A DNA stretch of 64,000 nucleotides, from NCBI GenBank assembly GCA_003402735.1, contig QQNE01000004.1, positions 1 through 64,000 on the forward strand, read 5' to 3'. Shown here in pieces: positions 37,644 to 46,539 of the stretch. The stretch comes from Verrucomicrobiota bacterium (GTDB lineage Bacteria > Verrucomicrobiota > Verrucomicrobiia > Verrucomicrobiales > DEV007). The notes beneath the pieces were generated by a model. That model worked only from the letters and a program-made list of their open reading frames with translations, ran no database searches and was not told the origin of the DNA. A program made the position numbers and the translations under genes. Position 1 is the stretch's first letter, and each line of letters opens with the position of its first letter.

Positions 37644-38856
37644 CCTGACCTTGGCTTACACCGCCACAAGCGGCGGCATCCGCACCTACATCGACGCCAA
37701 GCGTCGGTATCTGAAGGAGCATACCGATGACGAACACGTGCTCATCGTTCCCGGGGAAAAAGAGGCCCGGCAGTCGGACGGGCGCCTCACCATCCGCACG
37801 TTGGCGGGTCCATTGATTCCGGGTTGTGCGCCCTACCGTTTTTTCTGGCACCCGCTCCGGCTCTTGGAAGCGCTGGAGGAGGAACAGCCGGACGTCGTGG
37901 AGCTCGGCAGCTTCTTTGCCTGTCCGTGGGCGGCGTTTCAATACCGGAAACACCGGGAGGGCAACCATCTCCGTTGTTTGGTGAGCGGTTATTTTCATAC
38001 CGACCTCGCGGATGCCTACTTCGGCTCTCCGTTGCGGGAGGTGCTCCACGATCACCTCAGCCAATCCGGCGAACTTTTGAGCCGGTGGGGATTGAGTTTG
38101 GCGGAGGCGGCGGAGTTTGGGGCGGAACGGTATTTTGGATCGATTTTTGCCCGTTGTGATCTGGTCTTCGCGGCCAGCCCGGCGCAACTGGAACGACTTC
38201 GTCACTACATGCGGAAACAAGACGAGGATCGCACGCGGCTCGTGCCGCTGGGGGTGGACATCGAGCTCTTTCATCCCGGCCGCCGCAGTGACGAAGTTCG
38301 GGCCCGTCTGGGGGCCACGGCCGACACGATCCTGATTCTCTACGGCGGACGGTTGGATGCAGAGAAGCACGTGGAGACCTTGGTGGCGGCGTTCGAAGAT
38401 CTGCGATCCCGATCGCCTCACGTCAAACTTCTGGTCACGGGTGAGGGGCCTCTTCGCAAGAAGCTGGAGGAGCGTGCGGAAACGCTCCCTGGTTTTCTGG
38501 TTCGCCCTTACGCCACCTGTCGCGAAGAGTTTGCCACCCTGCTTGCCTCCGCCGATCTTTACGCCACCGCCGGACCCCATGAAACCTTTGGTCTCTCCGT
38601 GGTCGAGGCTCAGGCCAGCGGTCTCCCCGTGGTGGGCGTCGATGCCGGGGCGCTGCGGGAACGGGTGGTGCCGGGGACCGGGTTTCTGGTCCCGGTCGAT
38701 GACGCTCCGGCCATGGCACGCCAGCTTGAGGCGGCCGCTCGGGAGCGGGAGGCGATGGGTGCCCGGGCCCGGCGACATGTGATCGAGGCCGGGCTCGATT
38801 GGAACGGAACGTTTCGCGCCCTGTTCGCGGCGTATCAGGGAGTTCTCGGTGCTTAG
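37630..38856 (+). CDS. Glycosyltransferase family 4
   Basis: TSGGIRTYIDAKRRYL, PLGVDIELFHPGR, LLVTGEGPLRKKLEE, ATAGPHETFGLSVVEAQASGLPVVGVDAGALRE. Overlaps the preceding gene by 14 nt. Confidence 0.88.
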   Translation: MRYCDLTLAYTATSGGIRTYIDAKRRYLKEHTDDEHVLIVPGEKEARQSDGRLTIRTLAGPLIPGCAPYRFFWHPLRLLEALEEEQPDVVELGSFFACPWAAFQYRKHREGNHLRCLVSGYFHTDLADAYFGSPLREVLHDHLSQSGELLSRWGLSLAEAAEFGAERYFGSIFARCDLVFAASPAQLERLRHYMRKQDEDRTRLVPLGVDIELFHPGRRSDEVRARLGATADTILILYGGRLDAEKHVETLVAAFEDLRSRSPHVKLLVTGEGPLRKKLEERAETLPGFLVRPYATCREEFATLLASADLYATAGPHETFGLSVVEAQASGLPVVGVDAGALRERVVPGTGFLVPVDDAPAMARQLEAAAREREAMGARARRHVIEAGLDWNGTFRALFAAYQGVLGA

Positions 38857-38857
38857 C

Positions 38858-39032
38858 CCGCATTTCTCAAGCCCTCGCTGCTGCGGCTTGCCCAATGGCA
38901 TTCCTGCTGCGTTCCGCTCGAATCCCAGGATTCACGGTATGTCGGCATACCGCTCACCCTGGAATCCTTCGCGCGCCTTGCAGGCAATGCCATTTGGCGG
39001 CGCCTCGCGACGCGATCCTTGAGAAATGCGGC
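38858..39032. repeat. Long imperfect palindromic element, copy A
   Basis: Outer arms GCATTTCTCAAG (38860-38871) / CTTGAGAAATGC (39018-39029); central hairpin CGGTATG-TCGG-CATACCG (38935-38952); intermediate arms CCAATGGCATT / AATGCCATTTGG. Near-identical copy at 45016-45172. Confidence 0.85.
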
Positions 39033-39097
39033 TTAGGGGCCTGACTCTGTGACGATTTTGGTTGATGAGCAGGGGGGAAGGGCCGAGGAAGGGAAGG

Positions 39098-40600
39098 ATG
39101 AGCCTCTCGCGGATCGCCTTCGTTTGGGTCGTCGCCGTGGTCGGTTTGCTGGAAGCAGCGCCGAACAGACCGAACGTTCTTTTCCTCGCGATCGACGACC
39201 AGAACGATTGGATTGGCTGTCTTGGCGGGCATCCCTTGGTGAAAACGCCCAACATCGATCGCCTGGCCGGGCGGGGAACGCTGTTTGCCAATGCGCATTG
39301 TCAGGCACCGCTCTGCAATCCGTCCCGCACCAGTCTTCTGTTGGGCCTTCGCCCGGGAACGACCGGCATTCACGGGCTTTCACCCTGGTTCCGGGATGTG
39401 CCGCAGTGGGCGTCGCACGTGGCTCTGCCCCAGCATTTCGCGGCGCAGGGATACCGGACCCTGAGCGCGGGAAAGATCTATCACAGCTGGCGATCGCTTG
39501 CGCCGAAGGGCAAGAAGGCGTCGGTTGCTTCTCCTGAATTCCAAGAAGCCGGCCCCGCCGGGGGGCCCGGTCCGAGACCTCCGCAAAAGCTGGTGGCCAA
39601 CACGCCGTTCGGCAACAATCCGCTCGTCGATTGGGGTGTCTGGCCGCTCGACAACGATGACTCGACCAAAGGGGATCACGAGGTTGCCTCATGGGCGGTG
39701 GAGAAGTTGGAAACGCTTCCCAAGGACCAGCCGTTTTTTCTGGCGGCCGGTTTTTTCCTGCCGCACGTCCCGTGTTATGCGACACAGAAATGGCATGACC
39801 TTTATCCGAAGGACGCCTCGATCCTGCCCTTGATGTCCGAGGGTGACCGGGACGACACACCTCGTGCCTCCTGGTGGATTCATTGGAAACTGCCCGAGCC
39901 GCGCTGGAAGTGGGTTCAGGACCAGCAGCAGGAGGTCAACCTAGTGCGCTCGTATCTCGCCTGCACCAGCTACACGGATTTCGAGATCGGCCGCGTTCTC
40001 GATGCCTTGGATCGGGCCGGTCACGCGGAGAACACAGTGGTGGTGCTCTGGAGCGATCATGGCTGGCACCTGGGCGAGAAGGCGATCACGGGAAAGAACA
40101 CCCTGTGGCAGCGTTCCACTCGGGTCCCGCTCATTTTTGCCGGGCCGGGCGTGACTCCCGGCCAGACATGTTCCCAACCGGTCGAACTTCTAGATATCTA
40201 TCCCACCCTGGTTGAACTCTGCGGACTGCCGCCCGCGCCCCACGCCCTCGAAGGGCTGAGCCTCAAGCCCCAACTGTTGGCTGCGTCCGCCCCTCGTGGT
40301 CGTCCTGCCATCACTTCGCATAACCAGGGAAACTACGCTGTCGTCACCGGGGAATGGCGTTACATTCGCTATGTGGACGGTTCTGAGGAACTCTACGATC
40401 TGGCGGCGGATCCGCACGAGTGGAAGAATCTCGCGGCGCAGCGGCCCGGCGTTTGCAAGGAACTGCGTTCCCAGATCCCCAAGATCGACAACGGCCCGGC
40501 TCTGGGCAGTGCCAGCCGGGTCCTCACCCTCTACGACAAGGTGCCTGTCTGGGAGGGCGAAGTGATTGAGCCTGACGCGCCCATCCCGCACGATTCCTGA
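39098..40600 (+). CDS. Sulfatase (secreted, iduronate-2-sulfatase-like)
   Basis: PNVLFLAIDDQNDW metal site; CNPSRTSLLLGLRPGTTG (C-x-P-S-R type I motif); WSDHGWHLGEK. Confidence 0.92.
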   Translation: MSLSRIAFVWVVAVVGLLEAAPNRPNVLFLAIDDQNDWIGCLGGHPLVKTPNIDRLAGRGTLFANAHCQAPLCNPSRTSLLLGLRPGTTGIHGLSPWFRDVPQWASHVALPQHFAAQGYRTLSAGKIYHSWRSLAPKGKKASVASPEFQEAGPAGGPGPRPPQKLVANTPFGNNPLVDWGVWPLDNDDSTKGDHEVASWAVEKLETLPKDQPFFLAAGFFLPHVPCYATQKWHDLYPKDASILPLMSEGDRDDTPRASWWIHWKLPEPRWKWVQDQQQEVNLVRSYLACTSYTDFEIGRVLDALDRAGHAENTVVVLWSDHGWHLGEKAITGKNTLWQRSTRVPLIFAGPGVTPGQTCSQPVELLDIYPTLVELCGLPPAPHALEGLSLKPQLLAASAPRGRPAITSHNQGNYAVVTGEWRYIRYVDGSEELYDLAADPHEWKNLAAQRPGVCKELRSQIPKIDNGPALGSASRVLTLYDKVPVWEGEVIEPDAPIPHDS

Positions 40601-40627
40601 ACGGAAGTCCAGGGGATCGGAGCGGTC

Positions 40628-41440
40628 TCAGGCCTTGTTCTCCCCCGGGGCCGGGTGAATCGTGATTCGTGGGGATTCGTGCCGACGATCGCGCAGGGCC
40701 GGGAATCGTTCCCTCCATTCGACGGCCTCTTCGAGCCGGATTTCGGCGGTGGCGGTGCCCTCCCGATCGTCCAGTTCGCACACCACTTGCCCCATGGGAT
40801 CAATGATGGCGCTGCAGCCGGGGTAGCGGAAAAAAGGATCGGTGCCGACGCGATTGACGCCGATGACGAACGCCTGGTTCTCGATGGCCCGCGCCTTGAG
40901 CAAGAGTCGCCAGTGCTCCGTCCGCATTTCGGGCCAACTCGCGATCACGGTGAACAGGACCGCACCGGCGCTGGCGGCTTGGCGAAAGATCTCGGGGAAG
41001 CGCAGGTCATAACAGACGAAGGGGCTGATCTGATGGCCGGCGAAGGGGGCGAGCACGATGCAGTCTCCGGCTGGATAAGCCTCGTTTTCTCCCGGGGGCG
41101 AGAAAGGTTGGAGCTTGTTGTAGCGGGCCTCGATTCCGTTGGGCCCGATCAGGACGGAAGTGTTGCGAGGGGTGCCGTGGTCATCGAGGAGCGCCAGTCC
41201 CGCCATGAAGTGGGTGTCCCAGTGACGCGCGAGGTTTTGGAGGCGTTGCACGGACGGCCCGTTTTCGGGTTCCGCCAAGGCTCGGGCGGTCGCCACCGAA
41301 AAGGCGGTGGTGGCCAGTTCCGGGAGGACGATCAGATCACCGGGACGCGGTGGATTCTCGTCGCACATCGCGGCGATGCGGTCGAGGTTGGCCGCGGGGT
41401 TTTCCCAGGCGAGATCCAGTTGAAACAGGGTGGCGCGCAT
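40628..41440 (-). CDS. Carbon-nitrogen hydrolase (nitrilase superfamily)
   Basis: LIVLPELATTAFS (E), YNKLQPF (K), ISPFVCYDLRFPEIFR (C). Confidence 0.9.
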   Translation of the reverse strand: MRATLFQLDLAWENPAANLDRIAAMCDENPPRPGDLIVLPELATTAFSVATARALAEPENGPSVQRLQNLARHWDTHFMAGLALLDDHGTPRNTSVLIGPNGIEARYNKLQPFSPPGENEAYPAGDCIVLAPFAGHQISPFVCYDLRFPEIFRQAASAGAVLFTVIASWPEMRTEHWRLLLKARAIENQAFVIGVNRVGTDPFFRYPGCSAIIDPMGQVVCELDDREGTATAEIRLEEAVEWRERFPALRDRRHESPRITIHPAPGENKA

Positions 41441-41457
41441 TCGAGGAGAGGCTGGGG

Positions 41458-42495
41458 TCAGGAACCGGGCAGGATGCGGATTTCGATGCGGCGGTTCAGG
41501 TTGCGGTTGGGTTCCGTGTCGTTTGGGGCCACAGGGCGGTTGGGACCGAAGGCCCGGCTTTCGAGGCGTTGTCCGCTGATTCCAGCCTGTTCAAGAAATT
41601 TCACGACCTCGAGAGAACGCGCGGCGGAGAGTTCCCAGTTCGAAGAGAAACGGTTCTGCAAAGCGGCGCTGATCGGGGAGTTGTCGGTGTGTCCCTCGAC
41701 CACGAAGTGCTGGGATTCCTGCGTCTTGAGGGCGTTGGCGATCTGGCTGATCACGGTTTTGCCGGGGTCTGAGAGGGTGGGGCTCCCCGAGGGGAAGAGG
41801 ATGCCGCTCGGGAGAACGACGCGCACATCCTGTTGTTCGGCGATGACGCCGATGTCTTGCGGGGAGGATCCGTTGGCATGAAGGGCGGTCCGCACCAGCT
41901 CCGCCACACGGGAAGTTTTCTGACGGTATTGAATTTTGAAGACGATGTTGTTCACGTCGCGTCCGAACCAGGCCAGGGTGTTGCGGCGCAATTGCCAAGT
42001 GCCCTTTTCTTCAGGCTGGTTGGCTTCGAAGCTGACGATTTCCAAATTGTCCGGCAGCACCCAGACATAGACGTATTGTGCGAAATCGTTGGGCGAGGTC
42101 CATTCGCCGTAATAACCGCCGGGCAGCTTCGGGTTTTTCGATTCTTCCCAGTTCACAAACGTGTAGACGCCCTTGTCCACGGTCACGCGATCCGCAAGGC
42201 GTCCGGGGCGCATCGTGGCGTAACTTCCCTGGTCAAAGAGAAGGACGTTTCGCTCCGCTTCGGACTTGGAATCGAAGCGGTATTCGTTCGGGTAGATGTA
42301 ATCGAACGAGGCATCGGTCTCGTCCTTTTTCAGGAAGAGACTGTAGTTTGGATAATCGCTCCGGGTGGTGGAATAATTGAGATAGGTGATGCCGTCGGGC
42401 TTGATGAAGAAAATGTTCTCGGCGGCGGTGCGCGCCTGGGCTGCTGCGCCGGAGAGCAACAGGAGGACCGGAAGGAGCAGGCGGGTTGAATTCAT
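41458..42495 (-). CDS. VirB9/TrbG-like N-terminal domain fused to an OmpA C-terminal domain
   Basis: Signal peptide; beta-rich YSTTRSDYPNYSLFL..VDKGVYTFVNWEE; OmpA signature VVEGHTDNSPISAALQNRFSSNWELSAARSLEVVKFL..NRNLNRRIEI. Confidence 0.7.
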   Translation of the reverse strand: MNSTRLLLPVLLLLSGAAAQARTAAENIFFIKPDGITYLNYSTTRSDYPNYSLFLKKDETDASFDYIYPNEYRFDSKSEAERNVLLFDQGSYATMRPGRLADRVTVDKGVYTFVNWEESKNPKLPGGYYGEWTSPNDFAQYVYVWVLPDNLEIVSFEANQPEEKGTWQLRRNTLAWFGRDVNNIVFKIQYRQKTSRVAELVRTALHANGSSPQDIGVIAEQQDVRVVLPSGILFPSGSPTLSDPGKTVISQIANALKTQESQHFVVEGHTDNSPISAALQNRFSSNWELSAARSLEVVKFLEQAGISGQRLESRAFGPNRPVAPNDTEPNRNLNRRIEIRILPGS

Positions 42496-42995
42496 CGGCG
42501 GAGGAGATCAGCAAACTTTACGCGGGCGGGAACGCAACCGTGAGGATGCGGAATTGCTTGCGGAGCGAAGAAATTCTTGATGCGTGGCCCGAATTCATCG
42601 AGGAGGGACTGGAGATGGACAGAGACTTGAACGTGCTGGGAGGGCCGCTGGAACCGTGTTCGTTGGACCCGGTCACCGGTTTTTATCGCAACGGCCGATG
42701 TTCCGTCGGAGAGGAAGACGTGGGTTGTCATGCGGTTTGCGTGCGGGTGAGCGCAGAATTCCTGGCGTTCTCGCAGGCGGTCGGAAATGACTTGAGCACC
42801 CCGATGCCGGCCTACGGGTTTCCAGGCCTGCAACCGGGGGATCGCTGGTGCCTCTGCGCGCCCCGTTGGAAGGAAGCACTCGACGCCGGATATGCGCCGC
42901 CGGTTTATCTGAAGGCGACCCATCGGGCGGCGTTGGATTATGTGACCCGCTCCATCCTTGAGGAATACGCGATCGATTCTCCGATCGAGTCCTGA
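42486..42995 (+). CDS. DUF2237 family protein
   Basis: LNVLGGPLEPCSLDPVTGFYRNGRCSVGEEDVGCHAVCVRV ... GDRWCLCAPRWKEALDAGYAPPVYLKATH. Start may be 42546 or later. Confidence 0.85.
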   Translation: MNSSAEEISKLYAGGNATVRMRNCLRSEEILDAWPEFIEEGLEMDRDLNVLGGPLEPCSLDPVTGFYRNGRCSVGEEDVGCHAVCVRVSAEFLAFSQAVGNDLSTPMPAYGFPGLQPGDRWCLCAPRWKEALDAGYAPPVYLKATHRAALDYVTRSILEEYAIDSPIES

Positions 42996-43032
42996 GAACG
43001 GCGCGGACCGGGCTGAGTTGGGTTGAGCTGGT

Positions 43033-44400
43033 TCAGAGGCTCCAGCCGGCTCGGTATTGGTGATGCGCCATGGCGTCGGTCTGGGGTAGACCGGTCTTCA
43101 TGGTTTGCGGATCCCAAGTGAGTTTGGTGCCGTTGCCGGCCAGGGCCGCCATGGAACCGAGGAGCAGGATTTCGGTGAGGTGGGCCGCCACGTCGAAGTT
43201 TGATTCGGTCAGGGCCGGATTTTTCTCACGGATGGCTTGGATCCACTCCTCGTAGTGGCCCGGTGAACGCTTGAGGGTCTCCGGTGGCCGCACAAAGGCT
43301 TCCGGATGGGTTAGGATCTCCGGGGTGCCACCGTGGGATCCGTGCGCCATGACGTGTTTGCTGCCAAAGTAAACGACGCCGTTTTCGATGTTCGGGATGG
43401 TTTTCTGATTTCCCTCTTTGTCGGTCACGGTGCGCGGGTAGGTCGGAGGGACCGGGAGACGATGTTTGCCGTCGAACCACACCAGCTTGAGCGGTTCCTG
43501 GTCCGGGCGGTCAAACATCATGGTCAGGGTGCAGGAGTTCGGGTGGGTGTCGGTCTCGCTTCCAGGTTGGGCCCGTTCGCACTGCACCTCGATGCTGGTC
43601 GGAGTGCCCAGCCCGAAAGCCCAAACGGGGTGATCAACGATGTGCGCACCCATGTCCCCGAGGGCGCCGGTTCCGTAATCCACGTATCCGCGCCAGTTGA
43701 ACGGAACAATTTTTTCCGCGTAATGCTTCATCGGGGCGGGGCCGATCCAGCCGTCCCAATCGAGATTCTCGGGGATCGGCGCGCTCGCTCCGCGGAACAC
43801 GCCTTGCGGCCAGGAGGGGCGATTGGTCACGCAATGGACCAGGTTCACGGTGCCGATGGCCCCGGAGCGGATGTATTCGTTGGTGAGGCGGGCCCCGTTG
43901 GAAGCATGGCCGGTGTTGCCCATCTGGGTGCAGACCCCGGCTTTTCGGGCGGCCTCGCGGAGGGCTCTGGCCTCGGAAATGGTGCGGGTGAGCGGCTTTT
44001 CCACGTAGGCGTGCAGACCGAGCCCGATTCCGGCCATGGCCGCCACCGCATGGGTGTGATCCGGCGTGGAAACGACGATGCCGTCGAGGTTTTTGGCCTC
44101 CTTGTCGAGCATCTGTCTCCAGTCCTGGTAGAACTTTGCGCCGGGATAGTTTGCGCGCATTTCCGCGCTCCGTCGCAAATCGACATCGGCCAGGGCGTAA
44201 ACCGTCGCGCCGGCACGTTCGCAGCCCTTGATGTTGGCGGTGCCCCGCCCTCCCGCACCGATGAAGGCGAGATTTGGACGGTCGTTGGGCGATTGAGCCA
44301 GGATCCGACTGGGAACAAACTGGAATTGGAAGGCTGAAACCGAGGCGGCGGTGGCGGCACCGGTTCCGAGAAATCTGCGGCGGGAGGTCTTGGGATTCAT
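43033..44400 (-). CDS. Gfo/Idh/MocA family oxidoreductase (Tat-exported)
   Basis: Tat-like MNPKTSRRRFLGTGAATAASVSA; NLAFIGAGGRGTANIKGCERAGATVYALADVD; YVEKPLTRTISEARAL. Confidence 0.92.
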   Translation of the reverse strand: MNPKTSRRRFLGTGAATAASVSAFQFQFVPSRILAQSPNDRPNLAFIGAGGRGTANIKGCERAGATVYALADVDLRRSAEMRANYPGAKFYQDWRQMLDKEAKNLDGIVVSTPDHTHAVAAMAGIGLGLHAYVEKPLTRTISEARALREAARKAGVCTQMGNTGHASNGARLTNEYIRSGAIGTVNLVHCVTNRPSWPQGVFRGASAPIPENLDWDGWIGPAPMKHYAEKIVPFNWRGYVDYGTGALGDMGAHIVDHPVWAFGLGTPTSIEVQCERAQPGSETDTHPNSCTLTMMFDRPDQEPLKLVWFDGKHRLPVPPTYPRTVTDKEGNQKTIPNIENGVVYFGSKHVMAHGSHGGTPEILTHPEAFVRPPETLKRSPGHYEEWIQAIREKNPALTESNFDVAAHLTEILLLGSMAALAGNGTKLTWDPQTMKTGLPQTDAMAHHQYRAGWSL

Positions 44401-44432
44401 GAGCAGTTCTCCAAGGATTTCCCGAGGGAGGT

Positions 44433-44999
44433 GTGCATTGGACGGTTGCCTTTGGACCCGTTCAAAAGCCAACGCACGGCAACCGGTGGGCGCTTCCCGA
44501 ACTCAAGAGGATCGACAAGGCCCTGGACGATCTCATCCTGCGTCATGAGGCTCTTCACCTGCATGCCGAGCGATTGCGTTCCATCCCTGGGATCGGTAGA
44601 GGCACGGTTCCGTTTTTGATTTGCCTTATCCTCGGACGAAATTTTTCACAGGCTCGACAACTTGCGGCTTACGTGGGCATCACACCACGGGAGCATCGAA
44701 GTGGCACATCGGTTCATGCACCGCCCCGTCTTTGCAAAAGAGGGGATCGTCTCATCCGTAAGCAGCTCTGGTGGCCCGCCATTCAAGCCATGCGCCATCC
44801 GGACTTTGCCCCATGGGTTGAGAAACTGCGCGAGAAAGGGAAACCAGAGAAAGCAATGATTTGTGCCGTGATGAGGAAGTTAATCCAGGAAGTTAATCCA
44901 GGAAGTTAATCCAGGAAGTTAATCCATCTTGCCTTCGGCGTTCTCAAGTCGGGGCACCCCTACGACAAAAAGCTCGCTGTTCCCGCAAACTTAGCTTGA
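44433..44999 (+). pseudogene. IS110-family transposase C-terminal remnant, interrupted by a 13-bp tandem expansion
   Basis: ERLRSIPGIGRGTVPFLICLILGRNFSQARQLAAYVGITPREHRSGTSVHAPPRLCKRGDRLIRKQLWWPAIQAMRHPDFAPWVEKLREKGKPEKAMICAVMRKLI (Transposase_20). After the repeat, the original frame resumes as LIHLAFGVLKSGHPYDKKLAVPANLA* (stop 44997-44999), typical of the IS110 C-terminus. Confidence 0.8.
44874..44925. repeat. Four perfect tandem copies of AGGAAGTTAATCC (13 bp)
   Basis: Units 44874-44886, 44887-44899, 44900-44912, 44913-44925 read directly. Confidence 0.95.
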
Positions 45000-45015
45000 C
45001 GTCAACACCGTATCT

Positions 45016-45172
45016 CTCGCCGCTGCGGCTTGCCCGATGGCATTCCTGCTGCGCTCCGCTTGAATTCCAGGATTCACGGTATGTCGGCATACCGCTCACC
45101 CTGGAATCGTTCGCTCGCCTTGCAGGCAGTGCCATTTGGCGGCGCCTCGCGACGCGATCCTTGAGAAATGCG
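45016..45172. repeat. Long imperfect palindromic element, copy B (left outer arm missing or diverged)
   Basis: TCGCCGCTGCGGCTTGCCCGATGGCATTCCTGCTGCGCTCCGCTTGAATTCCAGGATTCACGGTATGTCGGCATACCGCTCACCCTGGAATCG...GAGAAATGCGG; differs from copy A at about 8 positions over about 155 nt. Confidence 0.85.
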
Positions 45173-45330
45173 GGCCAGAATCCAGATCCCTGCGGGCGAG
45201 ATTACCTCACGTGCACAGTCAACCGTCTGGATCAATTTGAGCCCTCGGCTACGACCGATCCTGGAACAATCAAGCGTGATGGCTGCTGGATTGAAGTGGT
45301 TGGGTTCCGATGTTTGCTGGGTTTGGGCGT

Positions 45331-45693
45331 TCAGTTGGAAAGGAAATCAATTCCGGCTTCGGTGGCGGGTTTGGGGGCAGCCTGAGGGACGGTGAGATCG
45401 AGTTGACCATCATCGAAAACCTCGGTGATGAGGTTTCCGTTCGGCAGGTGGTGGACCACTTTGAATCCGGCGCCGATGGAGGTCGCCACTGCCTGGTAGC
45501 AGCGGACAGCGGTGCGGAGTCCGTTGAATCCACGGCCCTCGTGGAAGCGGCGGGTCTGGGTGAGTTGCGGGGGACACGCGGCGTCGGAGACGTGAATGCG
45601 CCATTCGTTGCGGTCCTTGTCGTGAATCACTTGGAAGTAGTCTGTCTCTTGCATGCCGACACATGAACACTTATTGTTCATAGAGTCAAGCAA
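45331..45693 (-). CDS. Hypothetical protein (probable start 45654, MQETDYFQVIHDKDRNEWRIHV)
   Basis: Up to 120 aa ORF downstream of, and on the same strand as, the DNA methyltransferase; no family recognised. Confidence 0.5.
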   Translation of the reverse strand: MLDSMNNKCSCVGMQETDYFQVIHDKDRNEWRIHVSDAACPPQLTQTRRFHEGRGFNGLRTAVRCYQAVATSIGAGFKVVHHLPNGNLITEVFDDGQLDLTVPQAAPKPATEAGIDFLSN

Positions 45694-45708
45694 CTTTGTT
45701 TTTGAACA
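45664..45708. promoter_or_regulatory. TGAACA-CTTAT-TGTTCA inverted repeat (45664-45680) plus a third TGAACA half-site (45703-45708)
   Basis: Directly readable; lies between the small hypothetical ORF and the methyltransferase. Confidence 0.35.
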
Positions 45709-45714
45709 CTGATT

Positions 45715-46539
45715 TTATGAATGATTTTTGAGGGCGAGGCGGTTGTTGGCCTCGGCCAAATATTCCTGGTCGATTTCGAAACCGATAAATCGGGCGACCC
45801 CGGCCTCTCTCGCGGCCAAGGCGGCGTGGCCGATTCCCAAAAAGGGTTCGAGCATGGTCATTTCGGAAGGAGGAATTCCGGTGATGCCGATGCAGCGGGC
45901 GGCGAGGGAGACCGGGAACGTGGCCGGATGGGGGCGTTGGGAGGAGCGACGCAGGATGGTTTCGTAGGGAATGAACCAGTTGTTGCCCCGGCATCGTTTG
46001 TCTTGACCGCCGGTATGGCCCCAGCGGGCGATGTTGCTTTTGTGGACGTAAGCAACTCCCACCGCGCGTCGGTCCAGGGGAACCCGGCCTTCCAGGGTGA
46101 GGTGGTAGATGTATTCGTGGCAGTCGTTCACATAGCGTTGGGAGTTGATCGGCTTGAAGTGACCGACTGAGATTTCCTCACCCTCCCGGGTGTCGACCGT
46201 GATCGATTTGATCCAATGAAAGGTGTTTTGGAGGTGAAAGAGTTCGGGCACGAGGGAGAGGAGCACTTGGTGAGGAAGGAGCGGGTTGGAGGGGGCGGCT
46301 CCGACATTGAGGAAGAAAGACCCCGATGGTTTGAGGACGCGGGCGACTTCCCCCGCCCAGGCTCGGGTCCAGGCGAGGTATTCTTCGCGGTCAAGGGTAT
46401 CGTCGTAGCTCGAGTAGGAAGTGCCGAGATTGTAGGGAGGTGAGGTCACGACCAGGTCGATCGAGGCATCAGGTAGTGTTTTCATGCCTGCCAGGCAATC
46501 TCCCAGGTGCAATTCGAAAGAGGTCGAGATGGTGCTCAT
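45715..46539 (-). CDS. DNA methyltransferase, beta class (N4-cytosine or N6-adenine)
   Basis: Catalytic motif IV DLVVTSPPYNLGTSYSSYDD near the N-terminus; motif I-like LEPFLGIGHAALAAREAGVARFIGFEID near the C-terminus (beta order). Confidence 0.9.
   Translation of the reverse strand: MSTISTSFELHLGDCLAGMKTLPDASIDLVVTSPPYNLGTSYSSYDDTLDREEYLAWTRAWAGEVARVLKPSGSFFLNVGAAPSNPLLPHQVLLSLVPELFHLQNTFHWIKSITVDTREGEEISVGHFKPINSQRYVNDCHEYIYHLTLEGRVPLDRRAVGVAYVHKSNIARWGHTGGQDKRCRGNNWFIPYETILRRSSQRPHPATFPVSLAARCIGITGIPPSEMTMLEPFLGIGHAALAAREAGVARFIGFEIDQEYLAEANNRLALKNHS

Noticed and set aside
39035-39055. GGGGCCTGACTCTGTGA adjacent to palindrome copy A as a transposon end
   Set aside because: Not present next to copy B and no partner inverted repeat found; insufficient support.
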